This document shows, piece after piece, positions 1-8,298 of a stretch of 64,000 bases of DNA. The DNA comes from Bordetella genomosp. 10 (GTDB lineage: Bacteria > Pseudomonadota > Gammaproteobacteria > Burkholderiales > Burkholderiaceae_B), in NCBI RefSeq assembly GCF_002261225.1, contig NZ_NEVM01000001.1, forward strand, positions 1,550,001-1,614,000, given 5' to 3'. Position 1 is the stretch's first letter; the number at the start of each line of letters is the position of its first letter. The notes under the pieces were generated by a model. That model made no database searches. It had not been told where the DNA came from and saw only the letters and a program-made list of their open reading frames with translations. The position numbers and the translations under genes were made by a program.

Positions 1-1847
1 ATCTCGTCGTAGAGGCGGCGGCCGGCGGCTTCGCGGTGCTGGCGCGCGGTCAGTCCTTCCTGGATGTGGAAGCGGCGCGGGGCCAGCACGGTCAGCGTGA
101 TCTTCGGGAACCAGCGCGAGCGCACCTTCCCCTTCAGGTAGCTGAAGGGCGTGTACTGCGGACCGTCCAGGCGCACCGGAATGATGGGGGCGTCGGCCTT
201 GTCGGCCACCATGCCGGGGCCGTCGAACACCTTCATCAGCGCGCCGGTGACGGTGATGCGTCCTTCGGGAAAGATCACCAGCGTATTGCCCTCGCGCACC
301 GTCTTGATCATCGCCTTGGTCGACATCGGATTGGTCGGGTCGACCGGAAAGGCCTTGAACAGCTTGAGGAAGGGCTTGATCCACCAGGACTGGGCAATGG
401 TGGTGTTGACCGCGAAGGTCGGCTTGCCCGGCAGGAACGCGCCCAGCAGCAGGCCGTCCAGCAGGGAGATATGGTTCACCACCACCACGGCGCGCTCGCC
501 CGGGCGCGGCATGTGCTCCAGCCCCTTGACCTCCACGCGATAGAGCGCGCGCAGCAGCAGGCGGACCAGGTCCTTGAACAGGGTCTCCGGCAGCAGCCAG
601 ATCGACACGAAGGCGACCACCAGCGTGGCGCCGCCCAGCACGCCGATGATGCCCGGCACGTCGACGTTGGCGGCCAGCAGTCCCGCCACCGCCAGCACGG
701 CCAGCACGGTGACGCCGGCGTTGACGATGTTGTTGGCGGCGACGACGCGCGAGCACTCGTCGGGCGGGCTCATGACCTGGAGGATCGCGTACAGCGGCAC
801 GACGAACATGCCGCCGGCGAAGGCGACGACGCCCAGGTCGATGAGGATGCGCAGCGAGCCTGAGTCCGCCAGGAACTGGCTTACCGACGCATTGGCGGTT
901 TGCGGGGCAAAGCCGCTGGTCGACAGCCACAGGTCGATCAGGCCCAGCGCCATGGCGAGCGCCGAGATCGGCACGTACCGGGCGGAGACCTCGCCCTTCT
1001 GCAAGCGGTTGACGGCGATCGAGCCGGCCGCGATCGCCAGCGAGAACACGATCAGGAACAGCGTCGCGACCTCCTGCGAGCAGGCCAGCCTGTCCGAGAC
1101 CAGCGGCGCGAACTGGGAGACCAGCACCGCGCCCGCCGCGAAGAGCCAACTGATGCCGAGGATGGCCAGCCACACCCCGCGGATGCGGCGGGCGATCGAG
1201 AGGATTTCCCAGGTGCTCTTGAAGACGTTCCAGTCGATATGCTGCCGCTCGCCCAACGGGGGGGCCGGCGGCACCGCGAGGCTGGCCGCCAGGCCCAGCA
1301 CGGCCAGGACCATCAGCACGATGCCGGCCTGGTGGATGGAGATGACGCCGGCCAGCAACTGCCCGGCGAGGATGGCGAGGAAGGTGCCGGCCTCGACCAG
1401 CCCGGTCCCGCCCATGAGTTCGTTTTCGGCCAGTTGCTGCGGCAGGATCGAATACTTCACGGGGCCGAACAGGGTGGAGTGCAGCCCCATGCAGAACAGG
1501 GCCGTCAGCAGCAGCGGCACGGACAGCAGCCAGAAGCCGGTCAGCGCCAGGCCCATGATGGCGACTTCCGCCGTCTTGATCCAGCGTATCAGCCGCGCCT
1601 TGTCGTAGCGGTCGGCCAGTTGGCCGGCGAGGGCGGAAAACAGGAAGTAGGGGAGAATGAAAAGCCCGGTGGCGACCGTGGCGAGCATCTTGGCGCGCGC
1701 CGGATCGGCGGCATAGAGCCCGAAGTTCGCCAGGAACAGCAGGGCGTACTTCAATAGATTGTCGTTGAAGGCGCCCAGGAACTGGACCAGGAAGAGGGGG
1801 CCGAGGCGGCGCTTGGCCAGCAAGGAAAAATGGGGGGAGTGGGTCAT
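1..1847 (-). CDS. MFS transporter / PlsC acyltransferase fusion (LplT-Aas type), C-terminus cut by the window edge
   Basis: The start is the ATG at 1847; the stop lies left of the window, so only about 615 residues are seen. Residues 1-410 form an MFS transporter whose N-terminus carries the QFLGAFNDNLLKYALL signature of LplT-like lysophospholipid flippases. A PlsC acyltransferase domain follows, with the NHISLLD motif (catalytic H459 and D464, an HX4D box) and FPEGR at 526-530. In E. coli the transporter and the acyltransferase (Aas) are separate proteins that import and re-acylate lysophosphatidylethanolamine; here they are one chain. An acyl-ACP synthetase domain may follow outside the window. 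The likely role is membrane phospholipid repair at the inner membrane. The TetR gene to the right is divergent, and the operator-like repeats between them probably control this gene. Confidence 0.88.
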   Translation of the reverse strand, partial: MTHSPHFSLLAKRRLGPLFLVQFLGAFNDNLLKYALLFLANFGLYAADPARAKMLATVATGLFILPYFLFSALAGQLADRYDKARLIRWIKTAEVAIMGLALTGFWLLSVPLLLTALFCMGLHSTLFGPVKYSILPQQLAENELMGGTGLVEAGTFLAILAGQLLAGVISIHQAGIVLMVLAVLGLAASLAVPPAPPLGERQHIDWNVFKSTWEILSIARRIRGVWLAILGISWLFAAGAVLVSQFAPLVSDRLACSQEVATLFLIVFSLAIAAGSIAVNRLQKGEVSARYVPISALAMALGLIDLWLSTSGFAPQTANASVSQFLADSGSLRILIDLGVVAFAGGMFVVPLYAILQVMSPPDECSRVVAANNIVNAGVTVLAVLAVAGLLAANVDVPGIIGVLGGATLVVAFVSIWLLPETLFKDLVRLLLRALYRVEVKGLEHMPRPGERAVVVVNHISLLDGLLLGAFLPGKPTFAVNTTIAQSWWIKPFLKLFKAFPVDPTNPMSTKAMIKTVREGNTLVIFPEGRITVTGALMKVFDGPGMVADKADAPIIPVRLDGPQYTPFSYLKGKVRSRWFPKITLTVLAPRRFHIQEGLTARQHREAAGRRLYDE

Positions 1848-1957
1848 TGTGCTCTCTTACTCAGACGACAAGAGGGGCATGCCTGTTGTTTATTGTTCGC
1901 CGGCGGTCTTCTTTCGGAGGGCCGGCTCTTGCTTGCGGAGTGGATAGTGGCACGAAA

Positions 1958-2016
1958 TTGATCGGTGTTCAATAATATTTTGATCAGTGTTCAATAAAAT
2001 ATTGGACAGTGTTCAA
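1958..2016. promoter_or_regulatory. Three 15-bp operator-like repeats at exact 22-bp spacing
   Basis: TTGATCGGTGTTCAA (1958), TTGATCAGTGTTCAA (1980) and TTGGACAGTGTTCAA (2002) repeat with a period of exactly 22 bp, about two helical turns, so all three sit on one DNA face. Each has imperfect dyad symmetry (TTGA...TCAA). They lie in an AT-rich stretch between the divergent acyltransferase fusion and the TetR gene. The natural inference is that they are TetR binding sites controlling one or both genes. Confidence 0.72.
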
Positions 2017-2114
2017 TTTTGGCCTTATCTTGTCGGCATCGCCGATGTCATCGGCCGATTGTTCCCGATTGTCCCTGATTTCCTTCTATTGCCACCGATT
2101 TCCCCCATTTGCCG

Positions 2115-2735
2115 ATGAGCCGCCGATCCGATCACACCCGCGAACAGCTTGCCGAACTCATCGTCCGGGAGGGGCACCAGCTATTGTCCGAGGTCGGCTT
2201 CGCCCGTTTTTCGGCGCGCGAGGTGGCCAAGCGCATCGGCTATTCGGTCGGCACGCTCTACAACGTCTTCGGCAGCTACGACGCCCTGATGCTGGCCATC
2301 AACGGGCGCACGCTGGATCTCTGGCGGGCGGCCTTGCTGGAGAAACTGGAGCAGGCGAAATCCGGCCGCCTGGAGCAGGCCATCGCCGTGTATTTCGACT
2401 TTGCGGCCAGCCATCGCCACGCCTGGGCGGCGCTCTACGATTTCCGCCTGCCCAACGACGTTCCCCTGCCGGCGTCCTATGCCGAGAAACTCGCCGCCGT
2501 GACCGGCATCCTGGTGGACGAAATCACCGCCGACCTGCCTGCCCACCGCAAGGCCGAAGGCCCCGGCCTGGCCCGTTCCATATTCGCGACCGTGCACGGC
2601 CATTGTTTCTTCGCGCTGAACGGCACTTTCGATTTGCTGGGGGAAACCGATGCGCTCGGGGCCGCGATCGCGCGGGCGCGCGAGGCGATTGCCGGGGTCT
2701 CCGGTCGTGGCGATTCGCCGCGCGGGTCGGACTGA
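2115..2735 (+). CDS. TetR/AcrR family transcriptional regulator
   Basis: This is a 206-residue protein starting MSRRSDHTREQL; the ATG at 2115 is preferred over an in-frame TTG two codons upstream. The N-terminal 60 residues contain a typical TetR helix-turn-helix, FSAREVAKRIGYSVGTLYNVFGS. The remainder should form the ligand-binding and dimer domain, with a TetR_C-like pattern around AASHRHAWAALYDFRLP. It is divergent from the LplT-Aas fusion, and the three phased repeats upstream are its probable operators. A plausible ligand is a fatty acid or acyl-CoA, judged only from the neighbour. Confidence 0.88.
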   Translation: MSRRSDHTREQLAELIVREGHQLLSEVGFARFSAREVAKRIGYSVGTLYNVFGSYDALMLAINGRTLDLWRAALLEKLEQAKSGRLEQAIAVYFDFAASHRHAWAALYDFRLPNDVPLPASYAEKLAAVTGILVDEITADLPAHRKAEGPGLARSIFATVHGHCFFALNGTFDLLGETDALGAAIARAREAIAGVSGRGDSPRGSD

Positions 2736-2774
2736 CACCGCCGGCGCGCTGCCGGTAATTCGATATTTTTTGCC

Positions 2775-3932
2775 TCAATACGAGTGCGGGCGACGACGTT
2801 CCAGGCGCCAGCTATAAAGCGCCACCAGCAGGCCGATGGTGGTCATGCCTGCCGCCATGAGCGGCGCGGGGGACAGGCCTTCCCGGCGACCGAAGAACGG
2901 GAGGAGTAACCAGCAGCCGGCAACGCTGCCCAGGCAGGACGCCGCGACGTTGACGGTGGAAGCCAGGACGGGAGCCGCGCCGGCCTTGGCCAGTATGCGT
3001 CGCTGTTGCGACGGCGCGAAGGCATAGGCAGCGGCCCCGGACAACGCGTACATGATGGCCACGACCGTCTTGCTATGTATGGCGAGCGCCAGCAGCGCCT
3101 GCGTGATTGCTAAAACGGAAAGGCTTGCCACCAGCGTCGGCATCAGGTGCTTGTCGGCCAGTTTGCCGCCATAGAAGTTGCCGATTATCTGGAAGGCGCC
3201 GAAGGCCAGCATGACGAACAAGACGGATGAGGGCGCAAACCCGGTCGTCTTGACCAGCAATTCACCGATGGAGAGGGAGGCGATGGCGAGACCGCTGCTG
3301 AGCAGCGCCGTCATCGCGAAACTCAGGAGCACTTGCAAACGGCCCAAGGCGCGGATGTTGCCGGACAGGCCTTGGGGCTGCCCATGGCGGCAGGGAGGCA
3401 CCCACTTGGCGATGGCCATGAACGACGCGGCGCCCAGCGCGGCCATTATCCACACAATGGCTATGCCGCCGTTTATTCCCATCCACCAAAGAAACAGGGG
3501 ATAGGCGAGTACGCTGCCCAGTATCGGCCCGCTGAATACCAGTGCCAGGGCCGAGGCGTGCTTGCCGGGACAGGCCGATTCGGCTGCGACGATCGAACTC
3601 GCGCCGACGTAGAGTATGTAGACGGCGGCATAAAGCATGAAGCTGATGGACAGCATGTCCGCGCTACGGCTCAAGGCGAGTATTGCCAGGCCCAGGCTGA
3701 AGATGGCCGACAGTCCCAGCAACACCGTTTTTCGCGCCAGGCGGGTGGTCGATATGGCTATCAGGAGGGAAACCAGCGAGGGAAGGAGCAGATAGACGCT
3801 TTGCTCCATAATAACGGCGGGTAGCGAGGCGCCCCGCTCGATACTATTCTCCATTATCGACAAGCCGATAAACGTACCGCTGATGCCGATAATGAATCCG
3901 CCGGCGGGCAGCGCCCAAAGCGCAAGAGGCAT
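2775..3932 (-). CDS. MFS-type transporter, substrate unknown
   Basis: The product has 385 residues, almost all in about 12 hydrophobic segments, and ends with a basic tail (SWRLERRRPHSY). The start is the ATG at 3932, which has an AGGA Shine-Dalgarno at about 9 nt; an ATG at 3941 sits directly on that AGGA and is less likely. Segments such as LLFVMLAFGAFQIIGNFYGGKLADKH carry an MFS-style loop between membrane spans. No substrate can be assigned. It is the last of four same-strand genes (6086 to 2775) that may be co-transcribed. The reading frame stays open far upstream of the start, but that part overlaps the next gene and is a shadow. Confidence 0.72.
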   Translation of the reverse strand: MPLALWALPAGGFIIGISGTFIGLSIMENSIERGASLPAVIMEQSVYLLLPSLVSLLIAISTTRLARKTVLLGLSAIFSLGLAILALSRSADMLSISFMLYAAVYILYVGASSIVAAESACPGKHASALALVFSGPILGSVLAYPLFLWWMGINGGIAIVWIMAALGAASFMAIAKWVPPCRHGQPQGLSGNIRALGRLQVLLSFAMTALLSSGLAIASLSIGELLVKTTGFAPSSVLFVMLAFGAFQIIGNFYGGKLADKHLMPTLVASLSVLAITQALLALAIHSKTVVAIMYALSGAAAYAFAPSQQRRILAKAGAAPVLASTVNVAASCLGSVAGCWLLLPFFGRREGLSPAPLMAAGMTTIGLLVALYSWRLERRRPHSY

Positions 3933-3982
3933 GTCGTGCATTCCTGGTGGTTGAAAGAAGCGTCGCCGCCCGAAGCCTGCCT

Positions 3983-4468
3983 TCAATAGTGCCGGCCGGC
4001 AAGCCGCCAGAACATCAGGCCCGCGACCGCGCCCGCCGGCAGGAATCCCTGCCACATCTTGAACAGCGCCGCCGCGATATCCGCATTCACATACCGGGAG
4101 GGCGTGCCGGTCAGCCTGGGGAGTGCCGTGAGGAAATGCACGCACGCAAGCGCCGCCAACGCGCTGATGGCGATGCCGGCGATGAAATAAAGCAGCCAGG
4201 CGCGGATGCGGAATTTTCGAGCCAGGAATGACAGGCCGGCGCAAGGGAGCGCGGTCACCACGATTGCGCTCATCCACGCGGCGACGAAAAGCACGATAAA
4301 ACCGAGTGAATCGATCCAAAGGGAATCATGCATCCCGGTTTTGGCACGGGGTACCGCGACCAGGCCTATCCAGATCGTGATTATCAAGGTCCCGACCGTT
4401 ACGCTCGCCAGATAGCTGGGCGCCGTTCGTTCTATCGGCGAGGATGGGAAGGGTTTTTCTCGTCGCAT
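3983..4468 (-). CDS. Hypothetical four-helix membrane protein
   Basis: This is a 161-residue protein with about four hydrophobic segments: near SVTVGTLIITIWIGLVAV, then IVLFVAAWMSAIVVTAL, then LLYFIAGIAISALAALACV, and a C-terminal one around FLPAGAVAGLMFW. I do not recognise a family. It lies 50 bp upstream of the MFS gene and 73 bp downstream of the next gene on the same strand, so it is probably co-transcribed. The start at 4468 has only a weak TGGAA ribosome site. GC content is lower than in the core genes. Confidence 0.6.
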   Translation of the reverse strand: MRREKPFPSSPIERTAPSYLASVTVGTLIITIWIGLVAVPRAKTGMHDSLWIDSLGFIVLFVAAWMSAIVVTALPCAGLSFLARKFRIRAWLLYFIAGIAISALAALACVHFLTALPRLTGTPSRYVNADIAAALFKMWQGFLPAGAVAGLMFWRLAGRHY

Positions 4469-4541
4469 TTTCCAGCAAGGCTTTTGGATCCGGGCTTGGT
4501 CAGCGACTCAATTGCGGCTTCCACGGCCCGAAAAATTAACG

Positions 4542-5615
4542 TTAAAGATCGGGATGCTCGATTCGCTCCCACGCGTTCCCATCGAAGCGAAAAATGTCTT
4601 TTTGGCCGACCACCCAGAGGACATCGCCCACGGACTCGGCATGGAAAATGTAGTCGCCGCGCAGCTTCGGCAGTGCAGGCGCGAAGCGGCGGAGTTCGGA
4701 TGTACCGGTATCCAGCTCGTAAAGTCCGCCAGGGCGCGTGCTCGACGGCAATACGAGTTTCCCGCGATAGGGGGTGATCATATGGAAGAGATTGTGCTGT
4801 TTACGCAAGTCGACGGGTGTAAAACCACGCGCATGACTTCCATGCAGCAAAACGCCTTCACGCCCACATACCCAGACACTCTCGGCATGTTCCATGTGGA
4901 TGCCCGTCAAGGCGGCCTCTTCGAGAGGAACCTCCAGTTCATGTAAGGCGCCGCCATCCCAAAAACAGAGCACGGGCTTCGTGCCTTCCACGCCGCAGAC
5001 ATAGATGGCATCCTCGCGTTGACCGGCGATATCGTGCAGCGACAGGTTCCGCGGTTCCTGGCGTCGGGAGTCCATCAGCCATTGCAGGAAGCCAGGGTCC
5101 GTTGTCGGAGGTGCCGTTCTACCCAGCCGTGCATGGGCCTCCGGATCGAAAAGTATCGACTTGGTCAGTAAATGCCAATTGGAGCCGGAGCGAACGTACA
5201 TCTGTCCTCCATTTCCACATGCGTAAAGCTTATCCCCGATCTGGGATATGGCGGACAGACGGCCTCGGCCTTCGGCATCGTCTACCCAGCTTCCTGCCCC
5301 AGTGATTTTTTCCCTGAAGTTGCCTTTCCACCACGCGTGATAGACGTCGCCTTCGGAAGACAGGTAGGTCAGGTAATCCGTCTTCGGATCCACATCCAGG
5401 TTTCTGAAGCGCGTTATGTCCTGCAGGTGGAAATCGAAGTCGTCGAAATACCATTGCTCGCCTGGCTTGCCATCGTGCTCGTAACGGAAAAGCCGGGCTT
5501 CCGGGTGATGGACATCCCAATCGGAGAGAACGGCGCCGATTACCAGAACATCGGCGGAGCGCGCGCGGGCGCGCGTGAATTCGATCTTGCCGGCCTTGCT
5601 TCTAAGGTCTTGCAT
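4542..5615 (-). CDS. Hypothetical protein, probable beta-propeller-like repeats
   Basis: The product has 357 residues, no signal peptide and no membrane segment. It is rich in short strand-like repeats with aromatic and glycine turns, such as DKLYACGNGGQMYVRSGSNWHLL, DAIYVCGVEGTKPVLCFWDGG and ESVWVCGREGVLLHGS. This [VY]xCGxxG pattern recurring about every 45-50 residues suggests a propeller fold. I do not recognise a named family. It lies 75 bp downstream of the 131-residue protein on the same strand. Cytoplasmic propeller-like proteins beside small acidic proteins are often associated with contact-dependent toxin loci, but nothing here proves that. Confidence 0.6.
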   Translation of the reverse strand: MQDLRSKAGKIEFTRARARSADVLVIGAVLSDWDVHHPEARLFRYEHDGKPGEQWYFDDFDFHLQDITRFRNLDVDPKTDYLTYLSSEGDVYHAWWKGNFREKITGAGSWVDDAEGRGRLSAISQIGDKLYACGNGGQMYVRSGSNWHLLTKSILFDPEAHARLGRTAPPTTDPGFLQWLMDSRRQEPRNLSLHDIAGQREDAIYVCGVEGTKPVLCFWDGGALHELEVPLEEAALTGIHMEHAESVWVCGREGVLLHGSHARGFTPVDLRKQHNLFHMITPYRGKLVLPSSTRPGGLYELDTGTSELRRFAPALPKLRGDYIFHAESVGDVLWVVGQKDIFRFDGNAWERIEHPDL

Positions 5616-5690
5616 TGGCGCCTCTTATTGCATCTGCGTCGAACGCATCCAGAGCCTGTTGTGGTTGCCGTAGATATTGCACAGTGCCGC

Positions 5691-6086
5691 TCAAGATGAT
5701 TTCCGCGGCCGCGCCGTCTTCGACCGAAAAGCCGCGTTTAGCGACTCCAGCACCTGATCGTCGGCGTGATAGGACATGATTTCGCGCCAATCATTGAACT
5801 CGCGCACGCTGATAAGTTCAGGTAGCCGCGCGCGCGTCGCCTCGTCGTCGGCAAGGTGTTCTATGAAGCCCACGGCGACAGCCGTATTCACGTCGGCATT
5901 CGGCGCCGCGAGGCAGTAGCGGGCATAGTCCATGATGCGGCGAGCGCGCTGAATGTCGCCGTTTTTCATTGCCTGCTCGAACAACGAACGCAACTCGATC
6001 CACGCCGCCATCGGCGACCAGGATTGCTCGATGCGATCGCGCAATTCAGGCACAGCTTCAATGGCCTTGCGCCGCCAGGTACTCAT
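5691..6086 (-). CDS. Hypothetical small protein, possibly DUF7674/immunity-like
   Basis: This is a 131-residue soluble protein beginning MSTWRRKAIEAVPELRDRIE, predicted mostly helical, with a basic C-terminus (RSKTARPRKSS). The start ATG at 6086 has a purine-rich GGTGGAAAAAC leader, and its first 29 bases overlap the end of an upstream open frame. The pattern EAVPELRDRIE...W.EL...F resembles a family of small proteins often found as orphan immunity genes; that assignment is from memory and weak. It appears to lead a four-gene same-strand run ending at 2775. Confidence 0.6.
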   Translation of the reverse strand: MSTWRRKAIEAVPELRDRIEQSWSPMAAWIELRSLFEQAMKNGDIQRARRIMDYARYCLAAPNADVNTAVAVGFIEHLADDEATRARLPELISVREFNDWREIMSYHADDQVLESLNAAFRSKTARPRKSS

Positions 6087-6243
6087 GTTTTTCCACCGTT
6101 AAACCTTTCCCATGTGCGCCAACTATAAAACTTCTATCAGGCTTCCCGACGCTTGGGTTCGCATCTTGTTTCAATGCTAACGCCGTCCACGACGAGTCGT
6201 CATGTCGAGATTCATCTGTAGTCCAGCGCACGCGACGCTGCAA
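6058..6243 (-). pseudogene. Short open frame overlapping the next gene, possible C-terminal remnant of a lost gene
   Basis: An open frame of about 61 codons (TTG at 6243; the frame is open back to a stop near 6282) ends KGLTVEKHEYLAAQGH and runs 29 bp into the following gene, in the arrangement typical of translational coupling. No ATG start with a ribosome site is present, so it may be the tail of a truncated upstream gene rather than a complete gene. It may equally be chance, because it is short and has no recognisable family. Confidence 0.22.
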
Positions 6244-6576
6244 TGGCCGGTGAGCGACACCGGTGCCTCCACGGCTCGCTCAGCCATCTGACCCCAAGCG
6301 GGTTTGTCTAGAAAAGGTCAGAGCAAGCTAAATAGGCAACTGCTTTCCAAAGTTAAACCATCCAATTTCTTTGGGGGTACATCAATGTCGACATAGCCAA
6401 CGAACACGGAATGCCCATCGTGAAGGAGCGGGCAGGGCGTGGAGAAGCACTACGGCACTCAAAACAGGTTGGAAAGCGTATTGCCTATTTCAATAAGCAA
6501 ACGGCAAAAAAGGAAGATTTAGCTATTACCGTGTGTGGCACACTCTCGTTCAGCCAGCGCAAGCCATGGGGTAAGG
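6244..6576. other. Intergenic region, no supported gene
   Basis: About 330 bp, AT-richer than the core. A 63-codon frame from 6411 has no convincing ribosome site or family and is not called. The TCTGACC-like segments around 6288-6322 (catctgacccc and aaggtcagagc) form a loose inverted repeat that could be a mobile-element scar. Nothing else is recognisable. Confidence 0.4.
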
Positions 6577-7305
6577 ATGAATATCTTCGAAATGACGTTT
6601 GACCAACGGTTGGAATGTCTGAGGAGCTTAGTGAAGGCGGCGAAAGATGAAATCCTGTTGGTAGTGACATTCCATGAAACATGGAAACCTACCGTTTATG
6701 ACGAATCGCTGCTTCAGCGCATGGGGAACTCCTATGCAACCCACACCTTTCTTATTATTCGTAGTGCCCTACGTCGTGAAGTGCTACTCGGGCTAATGAG
6801 GTTGTGGGACAACAATCGGCAGGCTCTGAGCATGGCCAAGATCGTGGAAATTTTAAAGGACAGATCTTTTTTTGACGCGCTGGTCGCACAACGCGCAGCA
6901 CATTTCTCCAGGGATTTTGATGCCGCGGCGATGATGAGAGAAGCCCTATTGCCGAAGAGGGACAACGTACTTGAGCTTGTCCGCAGATATCTAAAGGACG
7001 GTGGAGGTAGCACTGTACTTGAAAGGCTGAAGACACTGAGAAACCAACACCTTGCTCACAGACAGGTGAGCGAAGGGCAAGCCGAGGCGACCGCCCAAGC
7101 GGCGGATGCAGCGGACAGTGAAATCGAAGTGTTCTACGCTGACACTATTGAATTAGTGACTGCACTACTCAGCCTCGTCTTTGGAGAGGCATTCGACATT
7201 GGTACTGACACCGCTGGTCTATATCAGCATCATGGAAAATTTTTTTGGGCAGCGGTGCGAGGTGAGCGTACTGAGGGACATCCGAACTACAGGCCGTCGA
7301 TGTGA
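6577..7305 (+). CDS. AbiU2-like HEPN-domain protein (probable abortive-infection type)
   Basis: From the ATG at 6577 this is a 242-residue, largely helical protein. The key feature is LRNQHLAHR near the C-terminus: R155 to H161 gives the R-X5-H pattern of HEPN RNases, within the RN.H.AHR context typical of AbiU2-family proteins. AbiU2 was named from a lactococcal phage-resistance locus; HEPN proteins commonly cut RNA during phage defence. The start is uncertain: a GTG at 6535 and an ATG at 6592 are in frame, and no ribosome site is ideally spaced. No obvious partner gene is adjacent. It overlaps the convergent broken gene at its 3' end by 19 bp. Confidence 0.72.
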   Translation: MNIFEMTFDQRLECLRSLVKAAKDEILLVVTFHETWKPTVYDESLLQRMGNSYATHTFLIIRSALRREVLLGLMRLWDNNRQALSMAKIVEILKDRSFFDALVAQRAAHFSRDFDAAAMMREALLPKRDNVLELVRRYLKDGGGSTVLERLKTLRNQHLAHRQVSEGQAEATAQAADAADSEIEVFYADTIELVTALLSLVFGEAFDIGTDTAGLYQHHGKFFWAAVRGERTEGHPNYRPSM

Positions 7306-7722
7306 CGCGGCTTTCCTGCCCAAAGCCGAAACTTGTAGCCGTCAATGGATTGATAGGGCTTGATGCCTAAGTCACGTCGTATGGCGAATAAAAGAGCGGT
7401 AAGCCATTCGTCGTGCTTGTCGTCGCCTGTTCGGGTTCGACTGGGCTGTCTCATCCAAGTATCCGCGTAAAGCAAGCAAAACCGATGGCGAACCCACCAG
7501 AAAGATATTGTTTGCTGCACTTGCAAATCTGACCTTTTCTTCTGTGGTTGGTGGAGGGCCAACGATGTCGTTTAGTGCCGCCATAAATTCTTTGTAGTGG
7601 TCGAGCTTTTGCTTCCTCCACTCAGCTTCCCGCTCTTTCTGCTTCGTGAAGAAAAAAGTGAGCGCGCTGACCATGACCGTACCGGATACGGAGATGATTG
7701 CAACAACGACGCTGGCATCCAT
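7287..7722 (-). pseudogene. Frameshifted gene for a small membrane-anchored protein
   Basis: The ATG at 7722, with GGAG 10 nt upstream, opens a frame with an N-terminal membrane segment (VVVAIISVSGTVMVSALTFFF), then the amphipathic TKQKEREAEWRKQKLDHYKEF and a conserved-looking FASAANNIFLVGS. Near 7425-7431 the coding signal jumps frame: the first frame reads NPNRRRQARR, whereas the adjacent frame reads GDDKHDEWLTALLFAIRRDLGIKP down to a stop at 7287. Joined, they match a widespread family of roughly 140-residue anchored proteins whose C-terminus ends in LLFAIRxDLGI. So one base has been lost or two gained, or there is a sequencing error. Confidence 0.65.
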
Positions 7723-7758
7723 GGGCTGCTGACTCCGCAATGAGATATTGAGATGTTT

Positions 7759-7876
7759 TTACTTCGTGATGCCAAGGTCTTTTCGCATTGCAGTTTCCAT
7801 GGCTACGTCGTGCAGCGGCTTCCTTGTGTCGCCGCAAACGCCGCTTTAACTCTATCTTCTGTTTGGTTGCGTTCAT
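7759..7876 (-). pseudogene. Small frameshifted gene remnant
   Basis: The ATG at 7876 has a CGGAG ribosome site about 9 nt upstream and encodes MNATKQKIELKRRLRRHKEAAA. The sense then continues in another frame as HDVAMETAMRKDLGITK followed by a stop at 7759-7761; the 118-nt span is not a multiple of three. The reconstructed product would be a basic helical protein of about 39 residues. Its tail, RKDLGI, resembles the RRDLGI tail of the neighbouring broken gene 36 bp downstream. The family is unknown. Confidence 0.4.
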
Positions 7877-8171
7877 GATAGCGCTCCGAGAATATGGAAT
7901 GCCCGCGAGTTCAGGAATACAAGCGTGGTGCGTAAGGGGATGGAGGGGAGTGGTGCGATTAGCGGCAGGGCTTTTGAGGTATTGGCACTCGCCGGCGTTG
8001 GTGATTGAGATTGCCCATACGACATCTATTTGCTTGATGTCTGTGGCTGCCATGATCTGGCAAAACTCGCTGATGTGGGGGGAGACTTGGGCGATGCGCG
8101 CAGCGAGTCGTACGGCGACTTCTTTTAGAGAGGAGACGCCCCTATGAGTGACCACGGAGGAGAATGCTAAG
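7877..8171. other. Intergenic region between broken genes and tRNA-Ser
   Basis: Long frames exist on both strands here (to 8147 on + and 8155 on -), but neither has a credible ribosome site, a recognised family, or consistent codon use. I see no supportable gene. It may be decayed island DNA on the 3' side of the tRNA. Confidence 0.4.
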
Positions 8172-8199
8172 AAAAAAGCCCCTGATAAATCAGGGGCTT
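8172..8199 (-). terminator. Rho-independent terminator of tRNA-Ser
   Basis: On the minus strand a perfect 10-bp stem (AAGCCCCTGA, 4-nt loop, TCAGGGGCTT) is followed by a run of six T. It lies 9 bp past the tRNA CCA end. Confidence 0.85.
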
Positions 8200-8207
8200 A
8201 GAATGCT

Positions 8208-8298
<91 letters not shown>

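Noticed and set aside
36..1757. Long plus-strand open frames
   Set aside because: They are antisense shadows of the transporter-acyltransferase gene; high GC keeps stop codons rare.
6411..6602. Possible 63-residue gene
   Set aside because: No ribosome site and no recognisable family; it overlaps the likely AbiU2 start.
7788..8155. Frames on both strands near tRNA-Ser
   Set aside because: Codon use and lack of a start site argue against genes; the only supported content is a small frameshifted remnant.
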